Origin: Paracoccus aminophilus JCM 7686
GTDB lineage: Bacteria > Pseudomonadota > Alphaproteobacteria > Rhodobacterales > Rhodobacteraceae
DNA length: 64,000 nt
Assembly: GCF_000444995.1 (NCBI RefSeq)
Contig: NC_022041.1
Coordinates: 904,001-968,000, forward strand
Direction of reading: 5' to 3'
The position numbers and the translations under genes are program-made. Under the pieces are notes generated by a model. It was not told where the DNA came from. It was given only the letters and a program-made list of their open reading frames with translations, and made no database searches. Of the stretch, positions 36,567-44,944 are shown piece after piece; position 1 is the stretch's first letter, and each line of letters opens with the position of its first letter.

Positions 36567-37076
36567 ATGCTGACCGGCTTCGTTCTGTTTTATGTGGGCG
36601 CTGTCTTGTCGCTCAATGGTCTGTGGCTGATGGGCAAGATCGAGGATCGCGAGATCGTCGTCATCAACATCGTCGTGGCCGCTTTGGCGCTTGGCGTGGT
36701 CGTCCATGACGGCTTTTTCATTGGCACGGCAGAAAGCATTCGCAACGCCGCGCTGACGTTGCTCTTTGCGACGACCTATCTCTGGGTGGCCTATAACCGC
36801 TTTTCGGGCGTCGATGGGCGCGGGCTGGGCTGGTTCAGCCTGTTCGTTTCGATCACCACGGTCCCGGTGTTTCTGCGCGCCTTCATCGAGGCGGGCAGCG
36901 CGACCGACCTTTGGCTCGCGGCCAATTGGCTGGCCTGGGGCGTGCTCTGGTTCCTGTATTTCTTGCTGTTGGCGCTGCGCCTGCCGATCCAGCGACAGAC
37001 CGCTTGGGTCACGCTGCTGACTGGGATCTTCACCGGCTGGTTTCCAGGGTTTCTGCTGCTCGACGCGCTGATCTGA
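36567..37076 (+). CDS. AmiS/UreI family urea/amide channel
   Basis: A 169-aa membrane protein with six hydrophobic helices. It opens MLTGFVLFYVGAVLSLNGLWLMGKI and later has LTLLFATTYLWVAYNRFSGVDGRGLGWFSLFV and ANWLAWGVLWFLYFLLL, the AmiS/UreI pattern. Family members let urea or short-chain amides cross the inner membrane. No urease or amidase gene is adjacent in this window, so the substrate is open. The ATG at 36567 follows GGAGATCTGACG. A two-way terminator follows. Confidence 0.88.
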   Translation: MLTGFVLFYVGAVLSLNGLWLMGKIEDREIVVINIVVAALALGVVVHDGFFIGTAESIRNAALTLLFATTYLWVAYNRFSGVDGRGLGWFSLFVSITTVPVFLRAFIEAGSATDLWLAANWLAWGVLWFLYFLLLALRLPIQRQTAWVTLLTGIFTGWFPGFLLLDALI

Positions 37077-37082
37077 CACGAA

Positions 37083-37110
37083 AAAGGGCCGGGGAAACCC
37101 GGCCCTTTCT
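37083..37110. terminator. Bidirectional terminator between the channel gene and the iron operon
   Basis: A perfect 11-bp stem AAAGGGCCGGG (37083-37093) / CCCGGCCCTTT (37098-37108) with a GAAA tetraloop and A/T-rich flanks. It can serve both convergent genes. Confidence 0.92.
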
Positions 37111-37133
37111 GTATCTGGGGGGCAAGTTTCGGC

Positions 37134-37943
37134 TCAGTCGAGGCCGAGCTTGGCTTTCAGCGTCGAGAGATCCTCGGCCAGCGTATTGACGCCGGTCGCG
37201 AGAACCAGACGGTCCTCTTCGGTCAGCTTGTCATAGCTGACATAGCCGTCGCCTTCCTTGTATTTGTCCAAGGTCACGTCGATCGTCTTGAAGTTCTCGT
37301 CGACCTTTTTCAGGAAATCCGCTTCCTTGTCCGCGATGAGCGGGCGGGTCAGTTCAACGATCTTATAGGCGCCGTCAAAGTTGCCGCGGAAGTCCCACAG
37401 ATCGGTGTGGCTGTAGCGATCTTCCTCGCCCGAGATCTTGGTGGCCGCGACCTCTTCCATCAGAACGGCCGCACCACCGACGACGACTTCCGGCGGGAAG
37501 GCCAGACCGTCGATGCGGCTTGCCAATTCCTTGATATCGGCCAGAAGCTTGTCAGCGACCGGGCTGAGGTCGGCGGTCGATTTCTCTTCCCAGAGCGCAT
37601 ATTCGATCCGGTGGAAGCCGGGGAATTTCGGGTCTTTCTCGCCCAGCTCGTAATCATCGGCGCGGCTGTCGATCGAGACATCGATATCCGAGAACAGCTC
37701 GGCAATCGGCTCGATCCGCTCGTAGTTCAGGCGCGTGGGCGCATAAAGCGCCTTGGCCTTCTCGATATCGCCCGCCTTGATCGCATCGGTGAAGGCGGTG
37801 GTGTTTTCGACCAAAGTGTCGAGGTTTTCCGAGACATAGAGCTTATATTCCGCAATCGGGCCGACAAGATCGAGGCTCGGGCCTTCGGCTTGGGCAAAGG
37901 CCGGGGCCAGCAGGCAGGCGCAGGACAGAAGCAGGCGTTTCAT
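37134..37943 (-). CDS. Imelysin-type (M75) EfeO/EfeM-like iron-uptake protein, no cupredoxin
   Basis: A 269-aa periplasmic protein with a cleavable signal (MKRLLLSCACLLAPAFAQAE) and one M75/imelysin domain. The conserved HxxE of the family is seen in FPGFHRIEYALWEE, plus YSHTDLWDFRGNFDGA. It resembles the C-terminal half of EfeO but lacks the cupredoxin half, as in EfeM. It is last in efeU-efeO-efeB, 37 bp after efeB, so the operon has two imelysin proteins. It probably binds ferrous/ferric iron, or replaces EfeO under some condition. Confidence 0.88.
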   Translation of the reverse strand: MKRLLLSCACLLAPAFAQAEGPSLDLVGPIAEYKLYVSENLDTLVENTTAFTDAIKAGDIEKAKALYAPTRLNYERIEPIAELFSDIDVSIDSRADDYELGEKDPKFPGFHRIEYALWEEKSTADLSPVADKLLADIKELASRIDGLAFPPEVVVGGAAVLMEEVAATKISGEEDRYSHTDLWDFRGNFDGAYKIVELTRPLIADKEADFLKKVDENFKTIDVTLDKYKEGDGYVSYDKLTEEDRLVLATGVNTLAEDLSTLKAKLGLD

Positions 37944-37980
37944 TCAGGGCTCCTTGCAGATCGTCGATCCGCAGTCAGGG

Positions 37981-39246
37981 TTAAAGGCTGGCGATCAACT
38001 GGCTGGCCGGAAAGCTGCCGGCCTCAAAGCCCGGCAAGGCGAAGAAATAGCCGCCGCCCACCGGCTTGATATATTCCTCGAGCGGCTCGCCGTTCAGCCG
38101 GTTCTGGACGGTGATGAAACCGGCTTCGAGATCGGCCTGATAGGCGATGAAGAGCAGGCCCTGATCGAGCTGGCCCGATTTCGTGACCCCGAGGGAATAG
38201 TTGAAGGGGCGGCGCAGGATCAGGTTTTCCTGATGCGCGGCGGTGCGATCATTCGCCAGCCGGATATGGGCGGTCAGGCGCGTGACCTTGCCCTCGGGAT
38301 CCTTGGCGTAATCGGGCACATCGGATTCGCTGCCATGGGGATTGTCCATCGGCGCGCCATTCATCTTCATGCGGCCGAAGATGCGCTCCTGCTCGCCAAG
38401 TGCGGTGCGGTCCCAGCGCTCGACGAAATTGCGGATGACGCGGACCGCCTGATAGCTGCCGTTCTTGGCCCAAGCGGGCTCATCCGGGGCGCTGACCCAG
38501 AGCATCCGATCCATCATGGCATGATCGGCGGGGTCGGGGTTGGCCGAGCCGTCGCGGAAGCCCAGAAAGTTGCGCGCATTCTCGGCTTTGCCATCGGCGG
38601 CGGCGGGAAGGACCGGAACCGAGCCCTCGACCTTCCATTTCAGCACCATCTGATCGGGGATGTTCTTGATCAGGTCGCGCAAGGCATGGATCACCGAATC
38701 CGAGCTGTTCGCGCAGATCTGCACGCCCAGATCGCCGTGGCAATCCTCGGCCACCAGCGCATCATTCGGGAACGAGGTCATGCGTTGCAGCTTCGCCGGT
38801 TTATGGGCGGCCAGCCAGTCGCGGCTGTCAAAGAAGCTCGCGCCAAGCGACAGCGTGATCGTCAGCGCATCGGGCGAGATCACCGGACCAAGCAGGCCGC
38901 TGTCGAAGGGCGGCAGCTTCGGGTCAAGCTCGGGCACCGGGCCGCCCTTGGTCAGAACCTCGATCCGCTCGCCCAGACGGCGCATGAGCTTTTCGAACTC
39001 GTCCTTGTCGCGTACGAGCACCGCGAAGCTGGCAAAGAGCCCATGCGCCGGGCGCGGGGTCACGATCCCGGCCTGATGGAGACCGTAGGGCGAAATCGCC
39101 TCGGTCGAGGGTTGCGCCAGCGGCGCCTGTGTCACCGATTGCTCGGTGGCGGCGAGGGCAGGGCTCGCCAGCGCGCCACCAAGACCCGCGGCGCCCAGAC
39201 CCAGCAAGAGGCCGCGCCGGCCGAGATCGGTTTTGCCGTCCGTCAT
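37981..39246 (-). CDS. efeB: EfeB, Tat-exported DyP-type haem peroxidase
   Basis: A 421-aa periplasmic DyP peroxidase of the ferrous iron uptake system. Twin-arginine signal DLGRRGLLLGLGAAGLGGAL ends at ASPALA. The DyP signature GFRDGSANPD (catalytic Asp) is at about residues 230-239, and NFVERWDRTALGEQERIFGR and LFIAYQADLEAGFITVQ are EfeB-typical. It overlaps the EfeO gene by 4 nt. Confidence 0.95.
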   Translation of the reverse strand: MTDGKTDLGRRGLLLGLGAAGLGGALASPALAATEQSVTQAPLAQPSTEAISPYGLHQAGIVTPRPAHGLFASFAVLVRDKDEFEKLMRRLGERIEVLTKGGPVPELDPKLPPFDSGLLGPVISPDALTITLSLGASFFDSRDWLAAHKPAKLQRMTSFPNDALVAEDCHGDLGVQICANSSDSVIHALRDLIKNIPDQMVLKWKVEGSVPVLPAAADGKAENARNFLGFRDGSANPDPADHAMMDRMLWVSAPDEPAWAKNGSYQAVRVIRNFVERWDRTALGEQERIFGRMKMNGAPMDNPHGSESDVPDYAKDPEGKVTRLTAHIRLANDRTAAHQENLILRRPFNYSLGVTKSGQLDQGLLFIAYQADLEAGFITVQNRLNGEPLEEYIKPVGGGYFFALPGFEAGSFPASQLIASL

Positions 39247-40412
39247 TCGTCCAGCCCCATGGATTGGTTGACCTGAGCCAGCGCCGTGCCAAGCTTGGCG
39301 AAAGCCGCGGCGAGCGCCTTGCGGCTGTCGGCGCTGACCTGCCGGTAATCGGCGGGCAGGGCCTCGATCTGGCCCGCCAGCGTCGCGAACTCCGCATCCA
39401 GCGCCTGTTGCTGATCGGGATGGCCGACCGAAAGCAGCGGTTCAAGCAGCGCCGCCGCCGCTTTCATCGTGTCGAGCCGCTGTTTCAGCTCGGCGCTGTC
39501 CTGTTCGTTCTTCGGGCTCTGGCCCTCGGGGATCACGGCATCGGCGACATGCTGGGCGTAATTCGCGGCAAGGCCGGTGATATCGCTTGGAACGGGCTCG
39601 AGCGTCTTGATGCGGCCATTGAGCTCGGCTGCGGCGCTGGCAAGCGCGGAAGCCGCCGCCGCGCCATCGGGGCGCTCGCCCCAGAGCGAGGCCTCGATGC
39701 GGTGGAAGCCGGTGAAGGCCGGGTCATCCTCGCCCTTGGCGAGATAGGTCGCCTGCGGGTCGATGCGTTCCTTCAGATCGGCAAAGCGGCTGGCGACCGG
39801 CTCGAGCTGGATCCAGTAGCCGCGCGCCTCTGCATAAAGCGTGCGCGCCTCTGCCTGATCGTCCGCGGCCATGGCGGCAGCAAGCTTGGCCGTGGTCTTT
39901 TCCAGCCGACCCGATGCCATCATCAGCCGGACCTTGTATTCCGAAAGCGGCGCGATCAGCACGCGGACCGGCGGCCGTTTCTGTTCGGCCAGCGACTGAT
40001 CGGTCGCGGTGACGGTCAGCTTGCCGCGCGGGCTGGAGAGCAGGCCGCAGGTGATCTGATATTCGCCCGGCACGAGCCGCGCCGCGACATCGGCGCTAAA
40101 GCCAGGCGCGATGTTTTCGCGCTCGGCCACGACCATGACGCCGTCGAGGATCTCCCATTCGAGCGGGCGGCTGGTTGCGGCATTGTGGATGCGGAAGATC
40201 CGCCGCCCTGCCGGAACGCTCAGCTCCATCGGGTCGCAGACGGTTTCGGTCACGCGGATCTCGACTGTGCCCTCGGCGGGCCGGGTGCCACGCTCGGCCA
40301 GAGCCAGCGCGCTGATGAAGGCCGTCAGCGAGACCGCGAACAGCACGGCGCTGACCGGCAGCAGAATGCGCGGGACCGCGCTGGTGGCAATCGGGGCCTC
40401 AGGGGCGGACAT
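39243..40412 (-). CDS. efeO: EfeO iron-uptake protein (cupredoxin + M75 domains)
   Basis: A 389-aa periplasmic protein anchored or exported by one N-terminal hydrophobic helix (ILLPVSAVLFAVSLTAFISALAL). Residues about 48-135 form a cupredoxin-like domain (VEIRVTETVCDPMELSVPAGRRIFRIHNAA) and residues 150-389 the M75 domain with GFHRIEASLWGE (HxxE). It links the permease EfeU and peroxidase EfeB. The start overlaps efeU by 14 nt. Confidence 0.93.
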   Translation of the reverse strand: MSAPEAPIATSAVPRILLPVSAVLFAVSLTAFISALALAERGTRPAEGTVEIRVTETVCDPMELSVPAGRRIFRIHNAATSRPLEWEILDGVMVVAERENIAPGFSADVAARLVPGEYQITCGLLSSPRGKLTVTATDQSLAEQKRPPVRVLIAPLSEYKVRLMMASGRLEKTTAKLAAAMAADDQAEARTLYAEARGYWIQLEPVASRFADLKERIDPQATYLAKGEDDPAFTGFHRIEASLWGERPDGAAAASALASAAAELNGRIKTLEPVPSDITGLAANYAQHVADAVIPEGQSPKNEQDSAELKQRLDTMKAAAALLEPLLSVGHPDQQQALDAEFATLAGQIEALPADYRQVSADSRKALAAAFAKLGTALAQVNQSMGLDE

Positions 40413-41226
40413 GGCGGGCCTCCGTCGCGGATTTGACCGGGCGCAAAAGCCAGGCGAGCGGGATCAGAAGCGCGACGAGATAGACAAGCAGCTCGCCCAG
40501 AACCAGCGTCTCGCGATAGCCGAAGAAGCCCGACAGGATCGTGCCGAATAGCGAGGATTCCGGCAGAGTCCCGGAGAGGTTCCAGATCGGCTGTTGCAGA
40601 TGGTTCCAGATCCCGGCCTCATGCAGCGCACGCGGCACGCTGGCGGCGATGCCCGCCGCGATCAGCACGATGAAGATCGAGGTCCAGTGGAAGAATTTGC
40701 CAAGGTTCACATGCAGCGCGCCGCGATGGATCAGCCAGCCGACGCCAATCGCCAGAACGATGCCCAGAAGCGCGCCGATCGGCGCCTGCCAACCCGCGCT
40801 TTGCTGGAAGATCGCCAGCAGGAAGAAGACCGATTCAAGCCCCTCACGCGCGACGGCGGCGAAGGAGAGCAGAACCAGCGACCAGGTCGTGCCCGAGCTG
40901 AAGGCCGCATCCATCTGATGCTGCAGATCGGATTTCACCGAGCGCCCGAATTTGCGCATCCAGAGCACCATGGTGATCAGGAAGACATAGGCGACGATGC
41001 CGATGCCCGCTTCGAGCAACTCTTGCGCCTTTTGCGGGAAGCTGGCGTCCAGCCAGATCAGCACGGCGCCGGTCAGAAGCGCGAGCGAGAGGGCCAGAAG
41101 AATGCCCGACCAGATGGCGGGAAGCAGGGCTCGGCGGCCTGTGCGGGTCAGATAACCGCAAAGGATCCCGATGATCAGAGCTGCTTCGAGCCCCTCTCTG
41201 AGCATAATGAGAAATGGCGCGAACAC
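40399..41226 (-). CDS. efeU: EfeU/FTR1-family iron permease
   Basis: A 275-aa inner-membrane iron permease of the oxidase-dependent FTR1 family. The two REGLE motifs expected in FTR1 (REGLEAALIIG at residues about 10-20 and REGLESVFFLL near 125) lie in separate helices. The start is GTG at 41226 with GGAG upstream. First gene of efeU-efeO-efeB-imelysin. Confidence 0.95.
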   Translation of the reverse strand: MFAPFLIMLREGLEAALIIGILCGYLTRTGRRALLPAIWSGILLALSLALLTGAVLIWLDASFPQKAQELLEAGIGIVAYVFLITMVLWMRKFGRSVKSDLQHQMDAAFSSGTTWSLVLLSFAAVAREGLESVFFLLAIFQQSAGWQAPIGALLGIVLAIGVGWLIHRGALHVNLGKFFHWTSIFIVLIAAGIAASVPRALHEAGIWNHLQQPIWNLSGTLPESSLFGTILSGFFGYRETLVLGELLVYLVALLIPLAWLLRPVKSATEARHVRP

Positions 41227-41535
41227 GAAAAACTCCGATCGATCGCTGGCGATCCGACCAGATATGCCAGAGATCGGGGCGTGTTCAACTGAAATAGTCG
41301 GAAAACTCAGGGGCGAAATTCTGCAATTGGGCGGATTGACGCAGTTTTTCTCTCAACTTTCAGAGAGATCTTGGGGAGATCTGGGCGTGCTTTGAATATT
41401 GTGCAGATGACGCGAAATATTGAGCGACAGGTTTTCCTTTGCAGAAGGCGGGCCTATATTGCCAGTTGAAGCGAGGGCGCGCGCCTCAAGGTTGCGCCAA
41501 CTCGCCGAAACTCACTCGAAAAGAGAGGCTTCCTC
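41227..41535. promoter_or_regulatory. Divergent control region of the efe operon and the aldehyde dehydrogenase
   Basis: The 309-bp gap has no gene. It contains an inverted repeat CTCTC-AACTTTCA-GAGAG (41350-41367) next to TTGACG (41336-41341), and the AT-richer stretch 41290-41420 where both promoters should lie. Iron regulation of efe genes is usual, but I see no clear match to an Irr, RirA or Fur box. Confidence 0.4.
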
Positions 41536-42972
41536 GTGGCCGATTACCCAGATACCCAGCTTTTCATTGATGGCACTTGGCGTCCCGCAGCGGATGGGCG
41601 GGTGATTCCCGTGCTCAATCCCGCGACCGCCACTCAGATCGGCACGGTCGCCTGGGCCGGAAAAGGCGAGCTCGACGCGGCTTTGGCGGCTGCCGAGCGC
41701 GGATTTCTCCAATGGAGCCGGACCTCGGCCTTTGAACGCGGCGCGGTGATGCGGCGCGCGGCGCAGCTGATGCGCGAGCGTGCCGAGACGACGGCGCGGC
41801 TGATGACGCTGGAGCAGGGCAAGCCCTTGGCGCAGTCCAAGGCCGAGGTGCTCGCCGCGGCCGATACGATCGACTGGTTCGCGGGCGAGGGCCAGCGCGC
41901 CTATGGTCAGGTGATCCCGGCGCGTGCGCCCGATGTCTTGCAGATCACGATGAAACTGCCGGTCGGCCCGGTCGCGGCCTTCACGCCCTGGAATTTCCCG
42001 ATCAACCAGATCGTGCGCAAGCTCTCGGCGGCGCTGGCGGCGGGCTGTTCGATCATCGTCAAGGCACCCGAGGAAACCCCGGCCTCTCCGGCAGAGCTGA
42101 TCCGCGCCTTTGCCGATGCCGGCGCGCCGGCGGGCGTCGTGAACCTTGTCTATGGCGTCCCGGCTGAGATCTCGGAATATCTGATCCCGCATCCGGTGAT
42201 CCAGAAGATCAGCTTCACCGGCTCGACCCCGGTCGGCAAGCAGCTGGCGTCCTTGGCCGGGCTTCACATGAAACGCGCGACGATGGAGCTCGGTGGTCAT
42301 GCGCCGGTGATCGTCGCGGGCGATGCCGATCTCGATCTCGCGGTCAGCCTGATGGTGACGCAGAAATTCCGCAATGCCGGGCAGGTCTGTGTCTCGCCGA
42401 CGCGGTTTTTGGTGCAGGAACGGCTGGCCGATGATTACATCGCCCGCTTCACCGAAGCCGCCAAGACGCTCAAGGTCGGCGACGGGTTGGACAGCGCGAC
42501 CGAGATGGGCCCGCTCGCCAATGAGCGCCGCATTCCCGCGCTTGAGGGGCTGATCAAGGATGCCGTGGCGCAAGGCGCGAAGCTGACGACCGGCGGGCGT
42601 CGGATCGGCAATGAGGGCTGGTTCTTCGAGCCGACGGTTCTGGCCGATGTGCCGCTGTCGGCGCGGATCATGAATGAAGAGCCCTTCGGTCCGGTCGCGG
42701 TCATCAACCGCTTCGGCGATCTCGACGAGGCGATTGCCGAGGCCAACCGCCTGCCTTACGGCCTTGCCGCCTATGCCTTCACGCGCGACAGCGCCACCGC
42801 GACGCGGCTGGGCAATGAGGTGCGCGCGGGCATGACCACGATCAACCATCTCGGGCTTTCGCTGCCCGAGACGCCCTTCGGCGGCATTCGCGATTCGGGC
42901 TATGGCACCGAGGGCGGCTCCGAGGCGATCGAGGCCTATCTCGACACCCGCTTCGTGACCCGCAAGGGCTAA
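41536..42972 (+). CDS. gabD: NAD(P)-dependent aldehyde dehydrogenase, GabD-like
   Basis: A 478-aa aldehyde dehydrogenase, probably succinate-semialdehyde dehydrogenase. Motifs: [54 protein letters not shown] (catalytic Glu) and [12 protein letters not shown] (catalytic Cys). The usual GGxKxSGxGxEGG ending is present as [21 protein letters not shown]. The start is GTG at 41536 with GAGAGG upstream. Substrate choice among semialdehydes cannot be settled by reading; no gabT is adjacent. Confidence 0.85.
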   Translation: MADYPDTQLFIDGTWRPAADGRVIPVLNPATATQIGTVAWAGKGELDAALAAAERGFLQWSRTSAFERGAVMRRAAQLMRERAETTARLMTLEQGKPLAQSKAEVLAAADTIDWFAGEGQRAYGQVIPARAPDVLQITMKLPVGPVAAFTPWNFPINQIVRKLSAALAAGCSIIVKAPEETPASPAELIRAFADAGAPAGVVNLVYGVPAEISEYLIPHPVIQKISFTGSTPVGKQLASLAGLHMKRATMELGGHAPVIVAGDADLDLAVSLMVTQKFRNAGQVCVSPTRFLVQERLADDYIARFTEAAKTLKVGDGLDSATEMGPLANERRIPALEGLIKDAVAQGAKLTTGGRRIGNEGWFFEPTVLADVPLSARIMNEEPFGPVAVINRFGDLDEAIAEANRLPYGLAAYAFTRDSATATRLGNEVRAGMTTINHLGLSLPETPFGGIRDSGYGTEGGSEAIEAYLDTRFVTRKG

Positions 42973-43108
42973 GAGACCCGCGCGCTCCGGCCTTGCACCG
43001 GGGCGCGCACCCGCAAGCTTTGGGGCGGCAACTTTTGCGTGACCCTTGTCAAACCGCCTCGGGCTGCTTTTCTCTGGCGGGTGGAATGGCGACCCGAAGG
43101 GACCAGAG

Positions 43109-44215
43109 ATGACGCAGCCCAAGCTTTTCGAACCCGTTGAAATCGGAGGGCTTCGCCTTTCGAACCGCATCGTGATCGCGCCGATGTGCATGTATTCCGC
43201 CGATGACGGCAAGATGACCGATTGGCACCTGATCCATCTGGGCCAGCTGGCGCAATCGGGCGCGGGCATTCTGACGATCGAGGCGACGGCGGTTCTGCCC
43301 GAGGGCCGGATCTCTTACGGCGATGTCGGGCTTTGGGACGATGCGACGGAAGCCGCGATGAAGCGCGTGCTCGATGGCGTGCGGGCGTGGTCGGATATGC
43401 CGATCGCGATCCAGCTTGCCCATGCAGGACGCAAGGCCTCGACCGATCTGCCCTGGCAGGGTGGCGCGCAGATCGCGCCGGATCACCCGCATGGCTGGCA
43501 GACCGAAGCGCCCTCGGCACTGGCCTTTGGCGCCGAGGAAAACCCGCCCGTCGCGCTGGATGCGGCTGGGCTTGCCAAGGTGCGGGGTGCGTTTGCAGAC
43601 GCGGCGACCCGCGCGGCCCGGCTGGGGATCGACGCGATCCAGATCCATATGGCGCATGGCTATTTGCTGCATGAATTCCTCTCGCCGCTCTCGAACCAGC
43701 GAACCGACGCCTATGGCGGAAGTCTCGAAAACCGACTGCGCTTCCCGCTTGAGGTCTTTGATGCCGTTCGCGCGGCCTTCCCGCCCGAGCGGCCGGTGAC
43801 GGTCCGGGTGTCGGGGACCGATTGGGTCGAGGGCGGCTGGGATGTCGAGCAGACCGTGGCCTTGGCGCAGGCGCTTGAGGCGCGGGGCGCGGCGGCGATC
43901 CATATTTCAAGCGCGGGCCTCTCGCCCGCGCAGCAGATTCCGGTCGGGCCGAATTATCAGGTGCCGCTGGCGCGCCGCGTCAAACAGGCGGTCAAGATGC
44001 CGGTGATCGCGGTCGGTCTGATCACCGAGCCCGAGCAGGCCGAAGCGATCCTTGGCACCGGCGACGCCGATCTCATCGCGCTTGGCCGGACCGCGCTTTA
44101 TGATCCGCGCTGGCCCTGGCACGCGGCGGCGCGGCTGGGCGCGCAAGTGAAGGTCGCGCCGCAATATCTGCGCGCGGCGCCCCATGGCGCGCGCGATCTT
44201 CTGATCAAGGCCTAG
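43109..44215 (+). CDS. Old Yellow Enzyme family NADH:flavin oxidoreductase (YqjM-like)
   Basis: A 368-aa FMN ene-reductase. Thermophilic-like/YqjM class marks are IVIAPMCMYSADDGKMTDWHLIHLGQLA (Cys near residue 26), QLAHAGRKAS, IDAIQIHMAHGYLLHEFLSPLSNQRTD, YGGSLENRLRFPLEV and IALGRTALYDPRWPWHAA. It probably reduces activated C=C bonds of enones, nitro or related compounds. The ATG at 43109 follows GAAGGGA. It is convergent with an FMN reductase. Confidence 0.92.
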   Translation: MTQPKLFEPVEIGGLRLSNRIVIAPMCMYSADDGKMTDWHLIHLGQLAQSGAGILTIEATAVLPEGRISYGDVGLWDDATEAAMKRVLDGVRAWSDMPIAIQLAHAGRKASTDLPWQGGAQIAPDHPHGWQTEAPSALAFGAEENPPVALDAAGLAKVRGAFADAATRAARLGIDAIQIHMAHGYLLHEFLSPLSNQRTDAYGGSLENRLRFPLEVFDAVRAAFPPERPVTVRVSGTDWVEGGWDVEQTVALAQALEARGAAAIHISSAGLSPAQQIPVGPNYQVPLARRVKQAVKMPVIAVGLITEPEQAEAILGTGDADLIALGRTALYDPRWPWHAAARLGAQVKVAPQYLRAAPHGARDLLIKA

Positions 44216-44226
44216 CGCCAGAGCGC

Positions 44227-44257
44227 AAAAAAGGGGGCGCGGCCTGCGCTGCGCCCC
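44227..44257 (-). terminator. Terminator of the FMN reductase gene
   Basis: GGGGCGC (44234-44240) and GCGCCCC (44251-44257) form a stem; on the minus strand it is followed by the T run opposite AAAAAA (44227-44232). It lies between the two convergent oxidoreductase genes. Confidence 0.75.
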
Positions 44258-44265
44258 ATAAACTC

Positions 44266-44823
44266 TCAGCCAAGGATCTTTGCGACCCAATCGCCATAGG
44301 CCTGCATGATCTTGCTGAGAAAGCCCTGCGTGCCTTCGTTCTTGACCTTGCCCTGATCGTCAAACAGGTCGTTGAAGCCGCCGATATAGGCCTCGGGCTG
44401 CTGCAAGACGGGCATGTTCAGGAAGACCAGAGATTGGCGCAGATGGTGGTTCGCGCCAAAGCCGCCAATGCCACCGCCCGAGCCCGAGACCACCAGCGCG
44501 GGCTTGCCGTCCCAGACGCTTTGGCCATAGGGGCGCGAGCCGACATCCAGCGCGTTCTTGATCGAGGCCGGGACCGAGCGGTTATATTCGGGCGTCACGA
44601 ACATGACCGCCTCCGCGCCTTTGATCTCGCGCCGCAGCCGCGCCCAGGCGGCGGGCACATCGGCTTCGAGATCTTCGTTGTAAAGCGGCAGATCGCCGAT
44701 CTCGACGAAGCTGAAATGCAGGTTTTTGGGGGCGAGTTCGGTCAGGGCATGGGCAAGTTTACGGCTGAACGAGCCTTTGCGCAGACTTCCGACGAGGACG
44801 GCAACTTTGCGTTCGGTGGACAT
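44266..44823 (-). CDS. NADPH-dependent FMN reductase (azoreductase/chromate reductase-like)
   Basis: A 185-aa flavodoxin-fold reductase. It begins VAVLVGSLRKGSFSRKLAHAL (FMN phosphate loop), with IGDLPLYNEDLE, VMFVTPEYNRSVPASIKNALD and PALVVSGSGGGIGGFGA, as in the ArsH/ChrR/YieF group. AGGAG lies 7 nt before the ATG at 44823. The substrate may be quinones, FMN or chromate. Confidence 0.9.
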   Translation of the reverse strand: MSTERKVAVLVGSLRKGSFSRKLAHALTELAPKNLHFSFVEIGDLPLYNEDLEADVPAAWARLRREIKGAEAVMFVTPEYNRSVPASIKNALDVGSRPYGQSVWDGKPALVVSGSGGGIGGFGANHHLRQSLVFLNMPVLQQPEAYIGGFNDLFDDQGKVKNEGTQGFLSKIMQAYGDWVAKILG

Positions 44824-44899
44824 CAATCACTCCTGAACCAAGGGGCCCTGTGGGCGGGCCGCGTGCAGGGTGAACGCAAGATGCTTGGATTGGTTCAGG

Positions 44900-44925
44900 A
44901 AAAAAGGGGCCTTTCCAGGCCCCTT
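44900..44925 (-). terminator. Rho-independent terminator of the TonB receptor gene
   Basis: Stem GGGGCCT (44906-44912) / AGGCCCC (44917-44923), extended by AA/TT pairs. On the minus strand it is followed by a T run of six, 20 bp after the receptor stop. Confidence 0.88.
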
Positions 44926-44944
44926 CGCTCATTTGACGCTTGGC

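Noticed and set aside
36344..36709. Possible extra gene overlapping the AmiS/UreI start
   Set aside because: Its frame runs into the channel gene, the translation is Arg/Gly-rich without a motif, and no ribosome site precedes it.
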